In this document: piece after piece, positions 1 to 8,171 of the stretch
How the letters are laid out: every line of letters begins with the position of its first letter
How positions within the stretch are numbered: position 1 is the stretch's first letter
Assembly (NCBI GenBank): GCA_034090805.1
Contig: JAXDRV010000004.1
Coordinates: 1 to 35,783 of the forward strand
Length of the DNA stretch: 35,783 nucleotides
Direction: 5' to 3'
Source of the DNA: Ornithomonoglobus_A sp034090805
GTDB taxonomy: Bacteria > Bacillota > Clostridia > UBA1381
The notes under the pieces: generated by a model
What the model was told of the DNA's origin: nothing
Database searches by the model: none
The model's input: only the letters and a program-made list of their open reading frames with translations
Program-made: the position numbers and the translations under genes

Positions 1-44
1 TGTTCTCAAAATATTTATTTGGGCAGACTTTATCAATGCGAACT

Positions 45-122
45 GTGTAAAATCTCTGATTTTACACGAAAAATTTTGACAATAGTCATAATTTTTCCAA
101 ATGCGATTGAAAATCGCATTTG
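45..122. repeat. Two tandem 10-11 bp stem-loops in intergenic DNA
   Basis: The first 222 bases hold no gene. They contain two perfect inverted repeats of the same size. One has arms at 45-54 and 58-67 around a 3-nt loop. The other has arms at 98-108 and 112-122, also around a 3-nt loop. Neither is followed by a T-tract on either strand, so they are not convincing intrinsic terminators. They lie downstream of ruvX, which is transcribed towards them. Their role is unknown; they could be 3' mRNA-protecting hairpins or protein sites. Confidence 0.6.
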
Positions 123-222
123 TTCAGTGAGCATTATATTAATTGTATTTTATACATCCATATATTCATTGTAACACTTTTTTGTAAAATTTTCAATAAT
201 CTGCAGTAAAATTTGCGTAAAA

Positions 223-633
223 TTATTTGTTTCTGTTTAAATATTGCTCAAGAATCAGACAAGCGGAAACAGTATCGATAACCGCTTTACGTTTTTTTCC
301 TCTGGTGTTTGTGGTGTTGAGATAACGTGTCGCGCCGACAGTCGTAAGACGCTCATCCTCGAAAATTATCTCACCGCTGAAAATCCCGGCAAGCTTGTCC
401 GCAAATTCATGTGTTGCTTCAACTCTGAAGCCTTCCGTTCCGTCCATGTTTTTCGGCAAGCCTATGACGATTTTTTCGGGTTTGTACTCATTTATTACGG
501 CTTTTAACTCCTCCATCAGATGACGGCTGCCGGTATTTTGTATGGTTTTTACCCCCGAAGCCATCATTCCGAGAGGGTCGCTCACTGCAACGCCCACACG
601 TGAATCACCGTAATCAATTCCAAGTATACGCAT
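223..633 (-). CDS. ruvX: RuvX/YqgF-type Holliday junction resolvase-like protein (pre-16S rRNA nuclease family)
   Basis: 136 aa, the normal size for the family. It starts MRILGIDYGDSRVG, with the RNase H-like Asp7 in the first strand. The family motifs IVIGLPKNMDG and FEDERLTT follow, then a C-terminal DTVSACLILEQYL helix with the last acidic residue. In Bacteria this family is tied to 16S rRNA 5' maturation and to Holliday junction processing in the cytoplasm. The start at 633 is chosen because GGAGG lies 8 nt upstream; a longer frame to 669 would begin inside a GC-rich hairpin. The gene follows a MATE exporter on the same strand after 80 bp. In many Firmicutes ruvX is next to ireB, but here ireB lies 27 kb away. 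Confidence 0.93.
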   Translation of the reverse strand: MRILGIDYGDSRVGVAVSDPLGMMASGVKTIQNTGSRHLMEELKAVINEYKPEKIVIGLPKNMDGTEGFRVEATHEFADKLAGIFSGEIIFEDERLTTVGATRYLNTTNTRGKKRKAVIDTVSACLILEQYLNRNK

Positions 634-668
634 ATTGTAATCCTCCGTTCCGCCGCCGTGCGGCGGCA
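634..668 (-). promoter_or_regulatory. ruvX leader: GC-rich hairpin plus GGAGG ribosome binding site
   Basis: A 7-bp GC stem (652-658 with 661-667) sits directly before the sequence GAACGGAGGATTA that carries the ribosome binding site. The leader of the methyltransferase gene at 12476 has the same layout, with the identical 13 bases after a GCCGC/GCGGC hairpin. This could be coincidence or a shared translational control element. Confidence 0.45.
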
Positions 669-713
669 TAAATCATAACTCGTAAAATATGTCGTTGCTC
701 TAAATCCAAAATT

Positions 714-2075
714 TCATCTTGTAAGCCGAACTATCCACTTGTCCGTTTTCATTCTGAAAAATGCAATTACAGACTTAAGCGGCTCGTCTATTTTCATAAG
801 TATCAGCACCGCCGCCACCGGAAACCGCAGCGCCGCCGCACCGACTGCAAGAGGTATTGCAACAAACCACAGCGCACCCATTTCCAAAATAAGACAAAAT
901 CGTGTATCGCCGCCGGCACGCAGTATTCCGACTATGGAAACGCTTGATACGGAAACGAAAATCGTTATAACCGCAACAGCCGTCATAAGCTCTCCTGCAA
1001 GAGCCTTTGTCTCCGCGGGAACGGTATAAAAGGATATTACGGGATTTTTAATAAGCATTATCACGCCGAAAGCAAAAATACCGAGAACCACGCTTAGCAA
1101 TTCAAAGGTTGCCGATTCGTCCTTGGCGCGCTCAATGCGACCGGCTCCGATCGATTTGCCTATTATCACGGCAGCTGCGTTTGCGGCTCCGAAAATAACT
1201 ACGGTTGAAAGCTGCTGAACCATTCCGGCTATTGAATTTGCCGCAACCGGGTCACCCGCCGAATACGTTATATGTCCGAGTATCGCCGACTGTATTGTAA
1301 TACCCAGTGACCAAATAAGCTCGTTCAGGAATACGGGAGTTCCGTATTTTGCAAAATCCTTGGCAAGCGTTTTGTCAAATGTAAGCAAATCCTTCGGTTT
1401 CATGCAAAGCCGCTTGTCTATAAGGAAAATATATACAAGCGTTATCGCAAGCTCTGTCAAGCGTGCCGTAAGCGTTGCCGTTGCCGCACCCTCTATACCG
1501 AGAGCCGGCGCACCCAGGTTTCCGAAAATCAATACCCAATTCAAAAAGGTATTGAGGAAAAATGACGACAGGTTTACGACGATGGATATTTTAACAAGCT
1601 CTATGCTGCGTATTGAGCAGATAAGCGTTGAAGAAAATCCAAAGGTAAAATACGAAATCCCTATTATTCTCAGATATTTGGCACCGGCGGCGATTATGTC
1701 AGGGTTATTTGTATAAAGTCCCATAACCCACTCCGGAGCGAAAAGTACCGTAAAGCCCATTAGAGCGGAAATTGCAAATGCAGCCTTTAAGGCAATCGAA
1801 ATAATACGGCGTATCGACTCCATATCACGCTTGCCCCAATATTGAGCCGTAAGTACGGTCGCAGCACTCGAAAGTCCAAAGGACACGATAGACAGAATGA
1901 AAAACGGCTGATTCGCAAGAGACGAAGCACTGAGAAAAATCCCGGTATCGTCCGCACGTCCAAGCATAAGCGAGTCCATCATGCTTGTTGCGAGAGTTAT
2001 TAGGTTTTGCAGTGCAATAGGTATTGTTATGGCAAGTATATTTCTGTAAAAAACACCCGATTTTATTATTTTCAC
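714..2075 (-). CDS. MATE-family multidrug/sodium antiporter
   Basis: 453 aa, typical MATE length, with about twelve hydrophobic segments and no signal peptide. The N-terminus (NILAITIPIALQNLITLATS, then MMDSLMLG) is the characteristic first MATE helix region. A second similar half begins near residue 235 (YGTPVFLNELIWSLG). Members exchange Na+ or H+ for cationic drugs and metabolites across the cytoplasmic membrane; the substrate cannot be read here. The start is GTG at 2073-2075, with AAGGAG 9 nt upstream. It is transcribed divergently from rho and has its own promoter. ruvX lies 80 bp downstream and may be cotranscribed. Confidence 0.93.
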   Translation of the reverse strand: MKIIKSGVFYRNILAITIPIALQNLITLATSMMDSLMLGRADDTGIFLSASSLANQPFFILSIVSFGLSSAATVLTAQYWGKRDMESIRRIISIALKAAFAISALMGFTVLFAPEWVMGLYTNNPDIIAAGAKYLRIIGISYFTFGFSSTLICSIRSIELVKISIVVNLSSFFLNTFLNWVLIFGNLGAPALGIEGAATATLTARLTELAITLVYIFLIDKRLCMKPKDLLTFDKTLAKDFAKYGTPVFLNELIWSLGITIQSAILGHITYSAGDPVAANSIAGMVQQLSTVVIFGAANAAAVIIGKSIGAGRIERAKDESATFELLSVVLGIFAFGVIMLIKNPVISFYTVPAETKALAGELMTAVAVITIFVSVSSVSIVGILRAGGDTRFCLILEMGALWFVAIPLAVGAAALRFPVAAVLILMKIDEPLKSVIAFFRMKTDKWIVRLTR

Positions 2076-2111
2076 TTAATCAAACTCCTTTTAGGGTATA
2101 ATGTTAATGCT

Positions 2112-2140
2112 ATTATATCATATTAATATAAGCAATACAA
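2112..2140 (-). promoter_or_regulatory. Sigma-A promoter of the MATE gene
   Basis: On the minus strand, TTGTAT (2135-2140) and TATAAT (2112-2117) are separated by exactly 17 bp. The -10 lies in a 14-bp arm that is repeated, inverted, over the -10 of rho. Confidence 0.7.
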
Positions 2141-2161
2141 TAGGAATATTAAATAAAACAT

Positions 2162-2190
2162 TTGACAATTTGATAAATTTGGTATATAAT
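2162..2190 (+). promoter_or_regulatory. Consensus sigma-A promoter of rho
   Basis: TTGACA (2162-2167), a 17-bp spacer and TATAAT (2185-2190). The predicted start near 2197 gives a leader of about 108 nt before rho, with a small GC hairpin at 2236-2247. rho is autoregulated in some bacteria, but the sequence alone does not show a specific attenuator here. Confidence 0.85.
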
Positions 2191-2304
2191 AGCATTATCA
2201 CAAATTATTCTTTTCCGGGACAAATCTTTTTCAGTCGGCGTCCGCCGGATAATTCTCGATAATTTCCGTGAATGTAGAAGTAAAACAAAAAGAGAGGTAT
2301 ATTT

Positions 2305-3621
2305 ATGCAAGATGGTATTGCACTTGAAAGAAAAACAAAAGAAGAATTAAAGCAGATTGCTCAAGGCTTGGAAATTGAGAGGATTTCCGCTCTGCGCAAG
2401 GATGAAATAATCGAAAAAATACGTGAAAAAAGGAAACAGCTTGAGGAGCAGAAGAACTCACAGCCGCAGCCGCAGCCGAAAAAACGCGAACGTCCGGCAG
2501 ATGCTGTTGAGGTGACAGGTGTACTTGATGTTATGGGAGACGGATTCGGCTTTTTGAGAGTTGAAAACTACAGCTCAGGCCGAGGAGATATTTACGTTTC
2601 TCCCGTTCAGATACAAAGATTTAATTTGAAAACGGGCGATGAAATCACAGGCGACTGCCGCCCTACACAGGACGCCGATAAGTATGCGCCGCTGATTTTT
2701 GTAAAGAAAATAAATGGGGATCCGTTAGAAATAGCGCTAAAGCGCCGTCCGTTTGAATATCTTACTCCGATTTATCCTACCGAAAAACTTAATCTTGATA
2801 ACGGCGAAAGCGGTCAGAATGCGGCTAAGCTCATAGATTTACTCTCACCCATAGGCAAAGGACAGAGAGGAATGATCGTTGCTCCGCCGAAGGCAGGTAA
2901 AACAACGCTTATCAAAACAATTGCCAATGCAATAACAAACAATCACCCCGAGGTTAAGCTTATAGTCTTGCTTGTAGACGAACGTCCGGAGGAGGTAACG
3001 GATATGAAGGAGTCGATAAACGGCGACGTTATCTTCTCGACCTTTGACCAGATGCCGGAAAATCACTGCAAGGTATCGGAAATGGTGCTTGAGCGTGCAA
3101 TGCGTCTTGTAGAGCAGAAAAAGGACGTTGTGATCCTGCTTGATTCAATAACAAGACTCGCACGTGCCAATAATCTTACCGTTGCACCTACGGGACGTAC
3201 GCTGTCCGGCGGTCTTGATCCGGACGCATTATACAAGCCCAAGAAATTTTTCGGTGCGGCAAGAAATATCAGAGAGGGCGGAAGCCTTACGATACTTGCA
3301 ACGGCACTTGTGGAAACGGGCAGCCGTATGGATGACGTTATTTTTGAGGAATTTAAGGGAACGGGCAACATGGAGCTTAAGCTTGACAGAAGTCTTCAGG
3401 AACGCCGCATATTCCCGGCTATCGATATAGTAAAATCAGGAACAAGACGTGAGGAAACGATGCTTTCAAACCTTGAGCGAGAAGCGGCATGGCTTGTGCG
3501 CCGTGCGGCTGCAAGGAACGGTAACGGCGAAACAATGGCAAATCTTCTGAAAATGGCGAAAAGCGCATCTACTACAAGAGAACTGTCCGAAATGATAATA
3601 AAGTATTATGGCAAGATCTGA
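2305..3621 (+). CDS. rho: Transcription termination factor Rho
   Basis: 438 aa. The order is: an N-terminal SAP-like Rho_N domain (about 1-45); a short Gln/Pro/Lys-rich linker (50-62); a cold-shock-type RNA-binding domain (about 67-140, GFGFLRVENY and GDIYVSP); and the hexameric RecA-type helicase. The Walker A APPKAGKTT is at 193-201, and VVILLDSITRLARANN gives the Walker B. The ring-closing C-terminal part is complete. Rho loads on untranslated RNA and terminates transcription in the cytoplasm. The start at 2305 has AGAGAGG upstream. The stop overlaps the next gene by 14 nt. Clostridial Rho often carries a large low-complexity insertion; here it is only a short linker. Confidence 0.97.
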   Translation: MQDGIALERKTKEELKQIAQGLEIERISALRKDEIIEKIREKRKQLEEQKNSQPQPQPKKRERPADAVEVTGVLDVMGDGFGFLRVENYSSGRGDIYVSPVQIQRFNLKTGDEITGDCRPTQDADKYAPLIFVKKINGDPLEIALKRRPFEYLTPIYPTEKLNLDNGESGQNAAKLIDLLSPIGKGQRGMIVAPPKAGKTTLIKTIANAITNNHPEVKLIVLLVDERPEEVTDMKESINGDVIFSTFDQMPENHCKVSEMVLERAMRLVEQKKDVVILLDSITRLARANNLTVAPTGRTLSGGLDPDALYKPKKFFGAARNIREGGSLTILATALVETGSRMDDVIFEEFKGTGNMELKLDRSLQERRIFPAIDIVKSGTRREETMLSNLEREAAWLVRRAAARNGNGETMANLLKMAKSASTTRELSEMIIKYYGKI

Positions 3622-5062
3622 CAAAAAAAGCCGTTCGGCAAAAACGTCCGCACAAGGGCAGGGGATTTTGATGCACGCCGTAATTTTTGCGGCTGCCGCA
3701 GTTGTCGGCATTTCTGCCTGTACAATGGGATTTTTCAATCTGCTTATTACAGACGGATTTTACGGGAATATCAAAATTGCCGAGCTGCTGCAAAGTGCCA
3801 TGCGCTCTGTCGGCTCATATTTTCCGCCAAAATCAGTGCTTATTGGAATATTTGTCTTTATTGCGCTGACGTTTGTGTTCTGCCTGTTTTTAAAGCTTTC
3901 CGATATTGATCGTTTTAAAATCAAGCCGGCTGTTATGATTACGGCGGCGGGACTTTTACTGCGTGCGGTGACGCTTGTGGCATGGAATTTGCCGCAAACC
4001 TCAGACTTTCTTATGAATTACGAGCTGTCGGAGCTGCTTACAACAATTCCGATAGGCTACTGGGGCAGATTTTTGCACGAAATGGGAACGCAGTACACAG
4101 GCGTGTGGTCTGCGCATATGCCGTTTATACTGTATCAGGCGATAATGCTGAAGGCGGGAGGAAACCTCGGTATCGCAAATGCCATATACGGAACGGCAGC
4201 GTGCATATTTACGGCATTTACAGCAAAAGCCCTGTTCGGAAATAAAGCTTTTTATATGGCACTGCTTTTGACAGCATTTAATCCCGTTATGATTTTGTTT
4301 ACGCCGGTGCTTACAAATCAGCATATAGCGCTTATGCTGCTTACCGCATCAATATGGGTATTTGTGGCATTTAAGAATGTCGCCGGCTCTGCCATAGCGG
4401 CGCTTATACTTGTCGGAGCGCAGCTTATGCGCCCTGAAATGTACGTCCCGGCAATTGCATTTGCGGTATACTGTATATATTTAAGACTTCGCTTTAAGGA
4501 TAAGGGAGCTTTATTTCGTGCAGCTGTTTTTATACTTATCTTTGCGGCAGGAGTTTTGCTGTGTGACGCAGCATTCCGCAGCGGAGGGCTTATTTCCGGG
4601 CATCTTTATAACGGGAATCTTAAATACAAGCTTTGCGTAGGACTTAATCAAGCCTCCGGCGGAGGCTGGAGCGAGGGCGATAACGAACTGATAAATGACG
4701 CCGCAGCCATGGACAGGCTGTTATCTGAGCGTATAGGGCAAAGCGGCAAGCTGCGTTTTATGCTCGGAAAGGTGCTGTATCAATTCGGCAGTTATGTGTA
4801 TCCGTGGGTTATGGATGCGGAAAATCACCCGTTATTCTCAAATATGGTCTGCCGCAGAGCAGCAAGCGCATATATGATAATAGTGTCGCTTATTGCGTCT
4901 GTAAGGCTTGTGTGTGAGCACAGAAAGGAGCTTATGCCTCTATGCCTTATGATTTTGGGATATGCCGCCGTGTATGCGCTTACCGAAATTCAGCCGAGGT
5001 ATAATTATACGTTTATACCGCTTATAACAATACTTGCTTCTGATATTCAGCTGAAAAAATAA
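3608..5062 (+). CDS. Polytopic membrane protein, GT-C (GT39/ArnT-like) glycosyltransferase-like
   Basis: 484 aa with a basic N-terminus and about ten hydrophobic segments. The first extracytoplasmic loop (QTSDFLMNYELSELL) carries an acidic motif like the one in GT-C transferases, which move sugars from polyprenyl-phosphate donors onto extracytoplasmic acceptors. The acceptor is unknown. The gene starts 14 nt inside rho and ends in IQPRYNYTFIPLITILASDIQ. An internal ATG at 3671 has a better ribosome binding site (AGGGG) and would shorten the protein by 21 residues. The 3608 start depends on coupling to rho. The family assignment rests on topology and loop motif only. Confidence 0.7.
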   Translation: MARSDKKSRSAKTSAQGQGILMHAVIFAAAAVVGISACTMGFFNLLITDGFYGNIKIAELLQSAMRSVGSYFPPKSVLIGIFVFIALTFVFCLFLKLSDIDRFKIKPAVMITAAGLLLRAVTLVAWNLPQTSDFLMNYELSELLTTIPIGYWGRFLHEMGTQYTGVWSAHMPFILYQAIMLKAGGNLGIANAIYGTAACIFTAFTAKALFGNKAFYMALLLTAFNPVMILFTPVLTNQHIALMLLTASIWVFVAFKNVAGSAIAALILVGAQLMRPEMYVPAIAFAVYCIYLRLRFKDKGALFRAAVFILIFAAGVLLCDAAFRSGGLISGHLYNGNLKYKLCVGLNQASGGGWSEGDNELINDAAAMDRLLSERIGQSGKLRFMLGKVLYQFGSYVYPWVMDAENHPLFSNMVCRRAASAYMIIVSLIASVRLVCEHRKELMPLCLMILGYAAVYALTEIQPRYNYTFIPLITILASDIQLKK

Positions 5063-5114
5063 TGCTGTCGGGAGCAGCTGCCGCATATATTTTTAGAAAG
5101 GAATGACCGTAAAA

Positions 5115-5462
5115 ATGGAGGAACAATGTAAAAGCTGTCAATACAATCAGCAGGTTTTAAATAAAATTAAGGCCCAGCTTCCCGATGAAGAAACGACTGC
5201 GGGAATAAGCGATGTATTTAAGGTTTTTGCTGACAATACCAGAATCAGGATATTATGGACGCTTTTTGACGCTGAGCTTTGTGTTTATGATATAAGCGAT
5301 AAGCTTAACATGACACAGTCGGCAATAAGCCATCAGCTCAGAACGCTGAAGCAGGCTCGTCTTGTAAAGGCAAGGCGGGACGGTAAGAATACCTTTTATT
5401 CGCTTGATGATGAGCACGTTAAAAGGATTATTGAGCAGGTAATGATACATCTTGATGAATAG
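5115..5462 (+). CDS. ArsR/SmtB-family metal-sensing repressor, alpha-5 zinc type
   Basis: 115 aa winged-helix repressor with the recognition helix MTQSAISHQLRTLKQ. From this start, D99, H101, H112 and E115 give the pattern DxH-(10)-HxxE, the alpha-5 site used by zinc sensors such as SmtB and CzrA. An N-terminal CKSC (C5, C8) and ELCVYD (C56) recall the alpha-3N site of CadC, but the second Cys of ELCVCD is replaced by Tyr. Such proteins leave DNA when metal binds. The ATG at 5103 has AAGGA directly against it, so 5115 (12 nt away) is preferred; either may be right. No metal pump is adjacent. ymdB follows after 21 bp, and a ZIP transporter lies 6 kb away. Confidence 0.88.
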   Translation: MEEQCKSCQYNQQVLNKIKAQLPDEETTAGISDVFKVFADNTRIRILWTLFDAELCVYDISDKLNMTQSAISHQLRTLKQARLVKARRDGKNTFYSLDDEHVKRIIEQVMIHLDE

Positions 5463-5483
5463 AAAAGGAGAAAACCGCATAAT

Positions 5484-6266
5484 ATGAAAATTCTTTGTAT
5501 AGGTGATGTTGTAAGTGCCGTCGGACGGAATATGCTTTTTGAGCATATAGAGGACTTAAAATACAAAAAAAATATAGATTTGTGCATAGTAAACGGCGAA
5601 AACGCCACTCACGGTCACGGTCTGGCGAAGGCGGCGTATACCGAATTGTGCCGTGCCGGTGCGGACGGAATAACCCTAGGAAATCATACATGGGATTCCA
5701 AGGAGGTTATCTCGATCCTTGAAAATGAAGAAAACGTAATCCGCCCGATCAATTACAACAAAAACTGTCCCGGAAGCGGCTCAATGGTTTTGACGGCACG
5801 CAGCGGAGCAAGAGTGGGAGTAATCAACGCAATCGGCAGAGTGGGCATAGACCCTCCGACAGATTCTCCGTTTGACGCAGTAATGAACAAGGCTGTTGAG
5901 TTGCGGAAAAAGACTGATACGGTGATAGTTGATTTCCATGCGGAGGCAACCTCTGAAAAGCGTGCGATGGGATTTTATCTTGACGGAATTGCCGGAGCAG
6001 TGTTCGGGACGCACACGCATATCCAGACAGCCGATAACTGTATTCTCCCAAAGGGTACGGGATATATCACGGATCTCGGTATGACCGGTGCGGAGGACTC
6101 TATCCTCGGAATGGATAAGGAAATTATTGTAAAACGCTTTGTCGGCGGTATGCCGCAGAAATTTGAGCTTGCCAATGGAAAGGGACAGTTCAATGCGTGT
6201 ATATTTGAAATTGACGATAATACGGGATTGTGCGTTGGCACGGAAAGGCTGTTTATAAGAGAATGA
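5484..6266 (+). CDS. ymdB: YmdB-type metallophosphoesterase (2',3'-cyclic nucleotide phosphodiesterase family)
   Basis: 260 aa, the family length. Di-metal ligands are visible: GDVV with Asp8, VNGEN near 40, LGNHTWD near 68, VDFHAE near 150 and FGTHTHIQTAD near 175. In Bacillus subtilis YmdB hydrolyses 2',3'-cAMP and affects motility and biofilm choice; the same role here is inferred. AAGGAG lies 13 nt before the ATG, a rather long spacing. It follows the ArsR gene by 21 bp and overlaps the next gene by 4 bp (ATGA), so the three form an operon. Confidence 0.93.
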   Translation: MKILCIGDVVSAVGRNMLFEHIEDLKYKKNIDLCIVNGENATHGHGLAKAAYTELCRAGADGITLGNHTWDSKEVISILENEENVIRPINYNKNCPGSGSMVLTARSGARVGVINAIGRVGIDPPTDSPFDAVMNKAVELRKKTDTVIVDFHAEATSEKRAMGFYLDGIAGAVFGTHTHIQTADNCILPKGTGYITDLGMTGAEDSILGMDKEIIVKRFVGGMPQKFELANGKGQFNACIFEIDDNTGLCVGTERLFIRE

Positions 6267-6838
6267 AGGTTTTTGATTTTGACAACACTTTGTATGACGG
6301 TGAATGTTCACTTGATTTTTTTATGTATTGTGTGAAAAAGAAAAAATCACTGCTGCGTTATCTTCCGAAGGTGGCGGCAAAGGCGGTCAAATATAAAACA
6401 AGCCGTGTTGAGGGCAGAGAGGTTTCGGAGTTTGTTGAGGAAATGATAAAGGTATTTTTTGACAACTGCGAAAATCTCGATGAACACGTAAGAGCCTTTT
6501 GGAAGCTCAACAAGCGCAAGCTAAAGAAGAATATGCTTGCCGAAATATCGCCAAGGGACGCTGTAATATCCGCATCGCCGAGGTTTTTGCTTGAGGGAAT
6601 AGCCGATATGCTCAACACAAAAAACTTGATTTGTACCGAGCTTGACATGGAAAACAAAAAATTAAAGTATCTCTGTTATTCAAAAAACAAGGTAAAAAGC
6701 TTTCATGAGCATTTCGGAGATACAAGAATAGATGAGTTTTACACCGATAACATGAACGATATGCCGCTGATGCAGCTTGCGGACAGGGTGTTTTTGGTAG
6801 CCGGAAATAAGATTACCGAGCTGAAAAAGTGTGAGTAA
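6263..6838 (+). CDS. HAD-superfamily (subclass IB, SerB-like) phosphatase
   Basis: 191 aa from the ATG that overlaps the ymdB stop as ATGA. Motif I is MKVFDFDNTLYDGE (Asp5 nucleophile, Asp7). Motif II is probably VISASPRFLLEG, a Lys lies in KNKVKSFHEHFG, and motif III/IV is YTDNMNDMPLMQLAD. The arrangement matches the phosphoserine-phosphatase-like group of cytoplasmic phosphatases. The substrate is unknown. A longer frame starting at 6230 lies wholly inside ymdB and is not used. Confidence 0.88.
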   Translation: MKVFDFDNTLYDGECSLDFFMYCVKKKKSLLRYLPKVAAKAVKYKTSRVEGREVSEFVEEMIKVFFDNCENLDEHVRAFWKLNKRKLKKNMLAEISPRDAVISASPRFLLEGIADMLNTKNLICTELDMENKKLKYLCYSKNKVKSFHEHFGDTRIDEFYTDNMNDMPLMQLADRVFLVAGNKITELKKCE

Positions 6839-6881
6839 AATAGATTTTTCTATAAAAATATAAAATATTTTCTCTAAATGC

Positions 6882-6910
6882 TTGCAAAATCGGATAATTT
6901 GTAGTAGAAT
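6882..6910 (+). promoter_or_regulatory. Sigma-A promoter of rdgB
   Basis: TTGCAA (6882-6887), a 17-bp spacer and TAGAAT (6905-6910). This places the transcription start near 6917 and rules out the upstream in-frame start codon at 6882. Confidence 0.7.
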
Positions 6911-6962
6911 AGTATCATCATACATGATTCCTATGCTTGGGAAAGGAAGGAACAGGCAGCTT

Positions 6963-7559
6963 ATGAACATTATAGCCGCTACAAAAAATGCGGGAAAGAT
7001 AAGAGAAATATCCGAAATTTTTTCGGAGCTTGGAGTCGGTGTTGTTTCACAGCAAGAGGCCGGACTTGATATTGATACCGAGGAAACGGGCGACAGCTTT
7101 GAAAAGAACGCTCTGATAAAGGCACGTGCCGTGGCACTGCTTACAGACGACATAGTTATGGCAGACGACTCCGGATTGTGCATTGAAGCACTTGACGGCC
7201 GTCCGGGTATATTCAGTGCAAGATATGCCGGAGAAAACGGAACGGACAGAGATAAGATACAAAAGGTTCTTACTGAAATGGAGGACAAAAAAAACAGGAA
7301 GGCTAAATTTGTCACTGCGGTGGCGGTTATTCTTCCCGATGGACGTGAATTTGTCACAACAGGCGAGGTCAAGGGGAGCATCCTGCGTGAGCCGATAGGT
7401 GAAAACGGATTCGGATATGACCCGATATTCTATTGCGATGAGCTGGAAAAGACCTTTGCTCAGGCAACCGATGAGGAGAAAAACTCAGTAAGCCACAGAG
7501 GGCGTGCTCTGAGAGCCATGTATAAAAATTTGAGTGAAATACTTCGTGAGGAGTCTTAA
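6963..7559 (+). CDS. rdgB: dITP/XTP pyrophosphatase (RdgB/HAM1 family)
   Basis: 198 aa, family length. It starts MNIIAATKNAGKIREISEI, the substrate-binding TxN..K motif. MADDSGLCIEALDGRPGIFS, ARYAG, GFGYDPIFY and SHRGRALRA follow, all diagnostic. The enzyme hydrolyses ITP, dITP and XTP to monophosphates and so keeps damaged purines out of nucleic acids. The start has AGGAAGG upstream and lies behind its own promoter. The membrane protein at 7577 follows after 17 bp. Confidence 0.95.
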   Translation: MNIIAATKNAGKIREISEIFSELGVGVVSQQEAGLDIDTEETGDSFEKNALIKARAVALLTDDIVMADDSGLCIEALDGRPGIFSARYAGENGTDRDKIQKVLTEMEDKKNRKAKFVTAVAVILPDGREFVTTGEVKGSILREPIGENGFGYDPIFYCDELEKTFAQATDEEKNSVSHRGRALRAMYKNLSEILREES

Positions 7560-7576
7560 AGAAATGGAGGATCATT

Positions 7577-8122
7577 ATGGATGTTTTTATGGAATATATG
7601 ATTAAAAAGCAGAGAGATATCAAGGACAATCTTTTAGTCGGAGGAATTATTCTGCTTGGTGTGGTGCTGACGATTGTATTGTTTATGCTTATAATTGCGC
7701 TTGCGGGAGCGGGAGTCAGTATCTCGTTCAGTATAGGCTTGCTGATTATTGCCTTTTTGTGGTACGGAGCGTTCAAGCTTATATCCATGCGCAGCATAGA
7801 ATGGGAATACATACTTACAAACAGTTATTTTGATGTTGATAAGATTATGGCGAAAAAAGGGAGAAAAAGAGTCCTGAGCATTGATTTTGCCGAAGCGGCA
7901 ACTGTTGCATCAATTGACGACAATGACCATAACCACGCATACAGAAATAACAACGGTGCGATTAAGGTACTGGATTTTACAGGGAACAAGATTCTCGGTA
8001 AGGTTTATTTTATTGACGTGCAGTACGAGGGCGAAAGAAAGCTCGTATTATTCCAGCCTACATCAAAAATGCTTGACTCGATCAAAAAATTCAATCCGAG
8101 AAATGTTTTTATTTACGAATAA
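7577..8122 (+). CDS. Small two-helix membrane protein (DUF6106-like)
   Basis: 181 aa. Two adjacent membrane helices (about residues 20-70, LLVGGIILLGVVLTIVLFML and a second after a short turn) are followed by a soluble 110-residue domain (IEWEYILTNSYFDVDKIMAKKG onward). That order resembles PH-like bacterial membrane proteins of unknown function. I believe it matches the DUF6106 group, but from memory only. TGGAGG lies before the ATG. It follows rdgB by 17 bp and is closed by an intrinsic terminator. No function is proposed. Confidence 0.8.
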   Translation: MDVFMEYMIKKQRDIKDNLLVGGIILLGVVLTIVLFMLIIALAGAGVSISFSIGLLIIAFLWYGAFKLISMRSIEWEYILTNSYFDVDKIMAKKGRKRVLSIDFAEAATVASIDDNDHNHAYRNNNGAIKVLDFTGNKILGKVYFIDVQYEGERKLVLFQPTSKMLDSIKKFNPRNVFIYE

Positions 8123-8127
8123 CAGAT

Positions 8128-8156
8128 AGGCGGTTCGGCGAGAACCGCCTGTTTTT
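8128..8156 (+). terminator. Intrinsic terminator after the membrane-protein gene
   Basis: Perfect 9-bp stem (8128-8136 with 8142-8150), a GGCGA loop and TTTTT at 8152-8156. The next gene begins only 16 bp further on and has no visible promoter between, so it may depend on readthrough. Confidence 0.85.
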
Positions 8157-8171
8157 GCAAAGGAGTCAGAT

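Larger units (their letters stand above)
2105..2197. repeat. 14-bp perfect inverted repeat covering both divergent -10 boxes
   Basis: TAATGCTATTATAT at 2105-2118 is the exact reverse complement of 2184-2197. The arms include the -10 hexamers of the MATE and rho promoters and the first transcribed bases, with 65 bp between them. Confidence 0.7.

Noticed and set aside
3063..3371. Long open frame antisense to rho, and many similar antisense frames across the window
   Set aside because: No ribosome binding site, no recognisable domain and full overlap with well-conserved genes; these are codon-bias shadows.
6882..6962. Upstream start extending rdgB by 27 residues
   Set aside because: The codon lies inside the -35 box of the rdgB promoter, and the conserved protein starts at MNIIAATKN.
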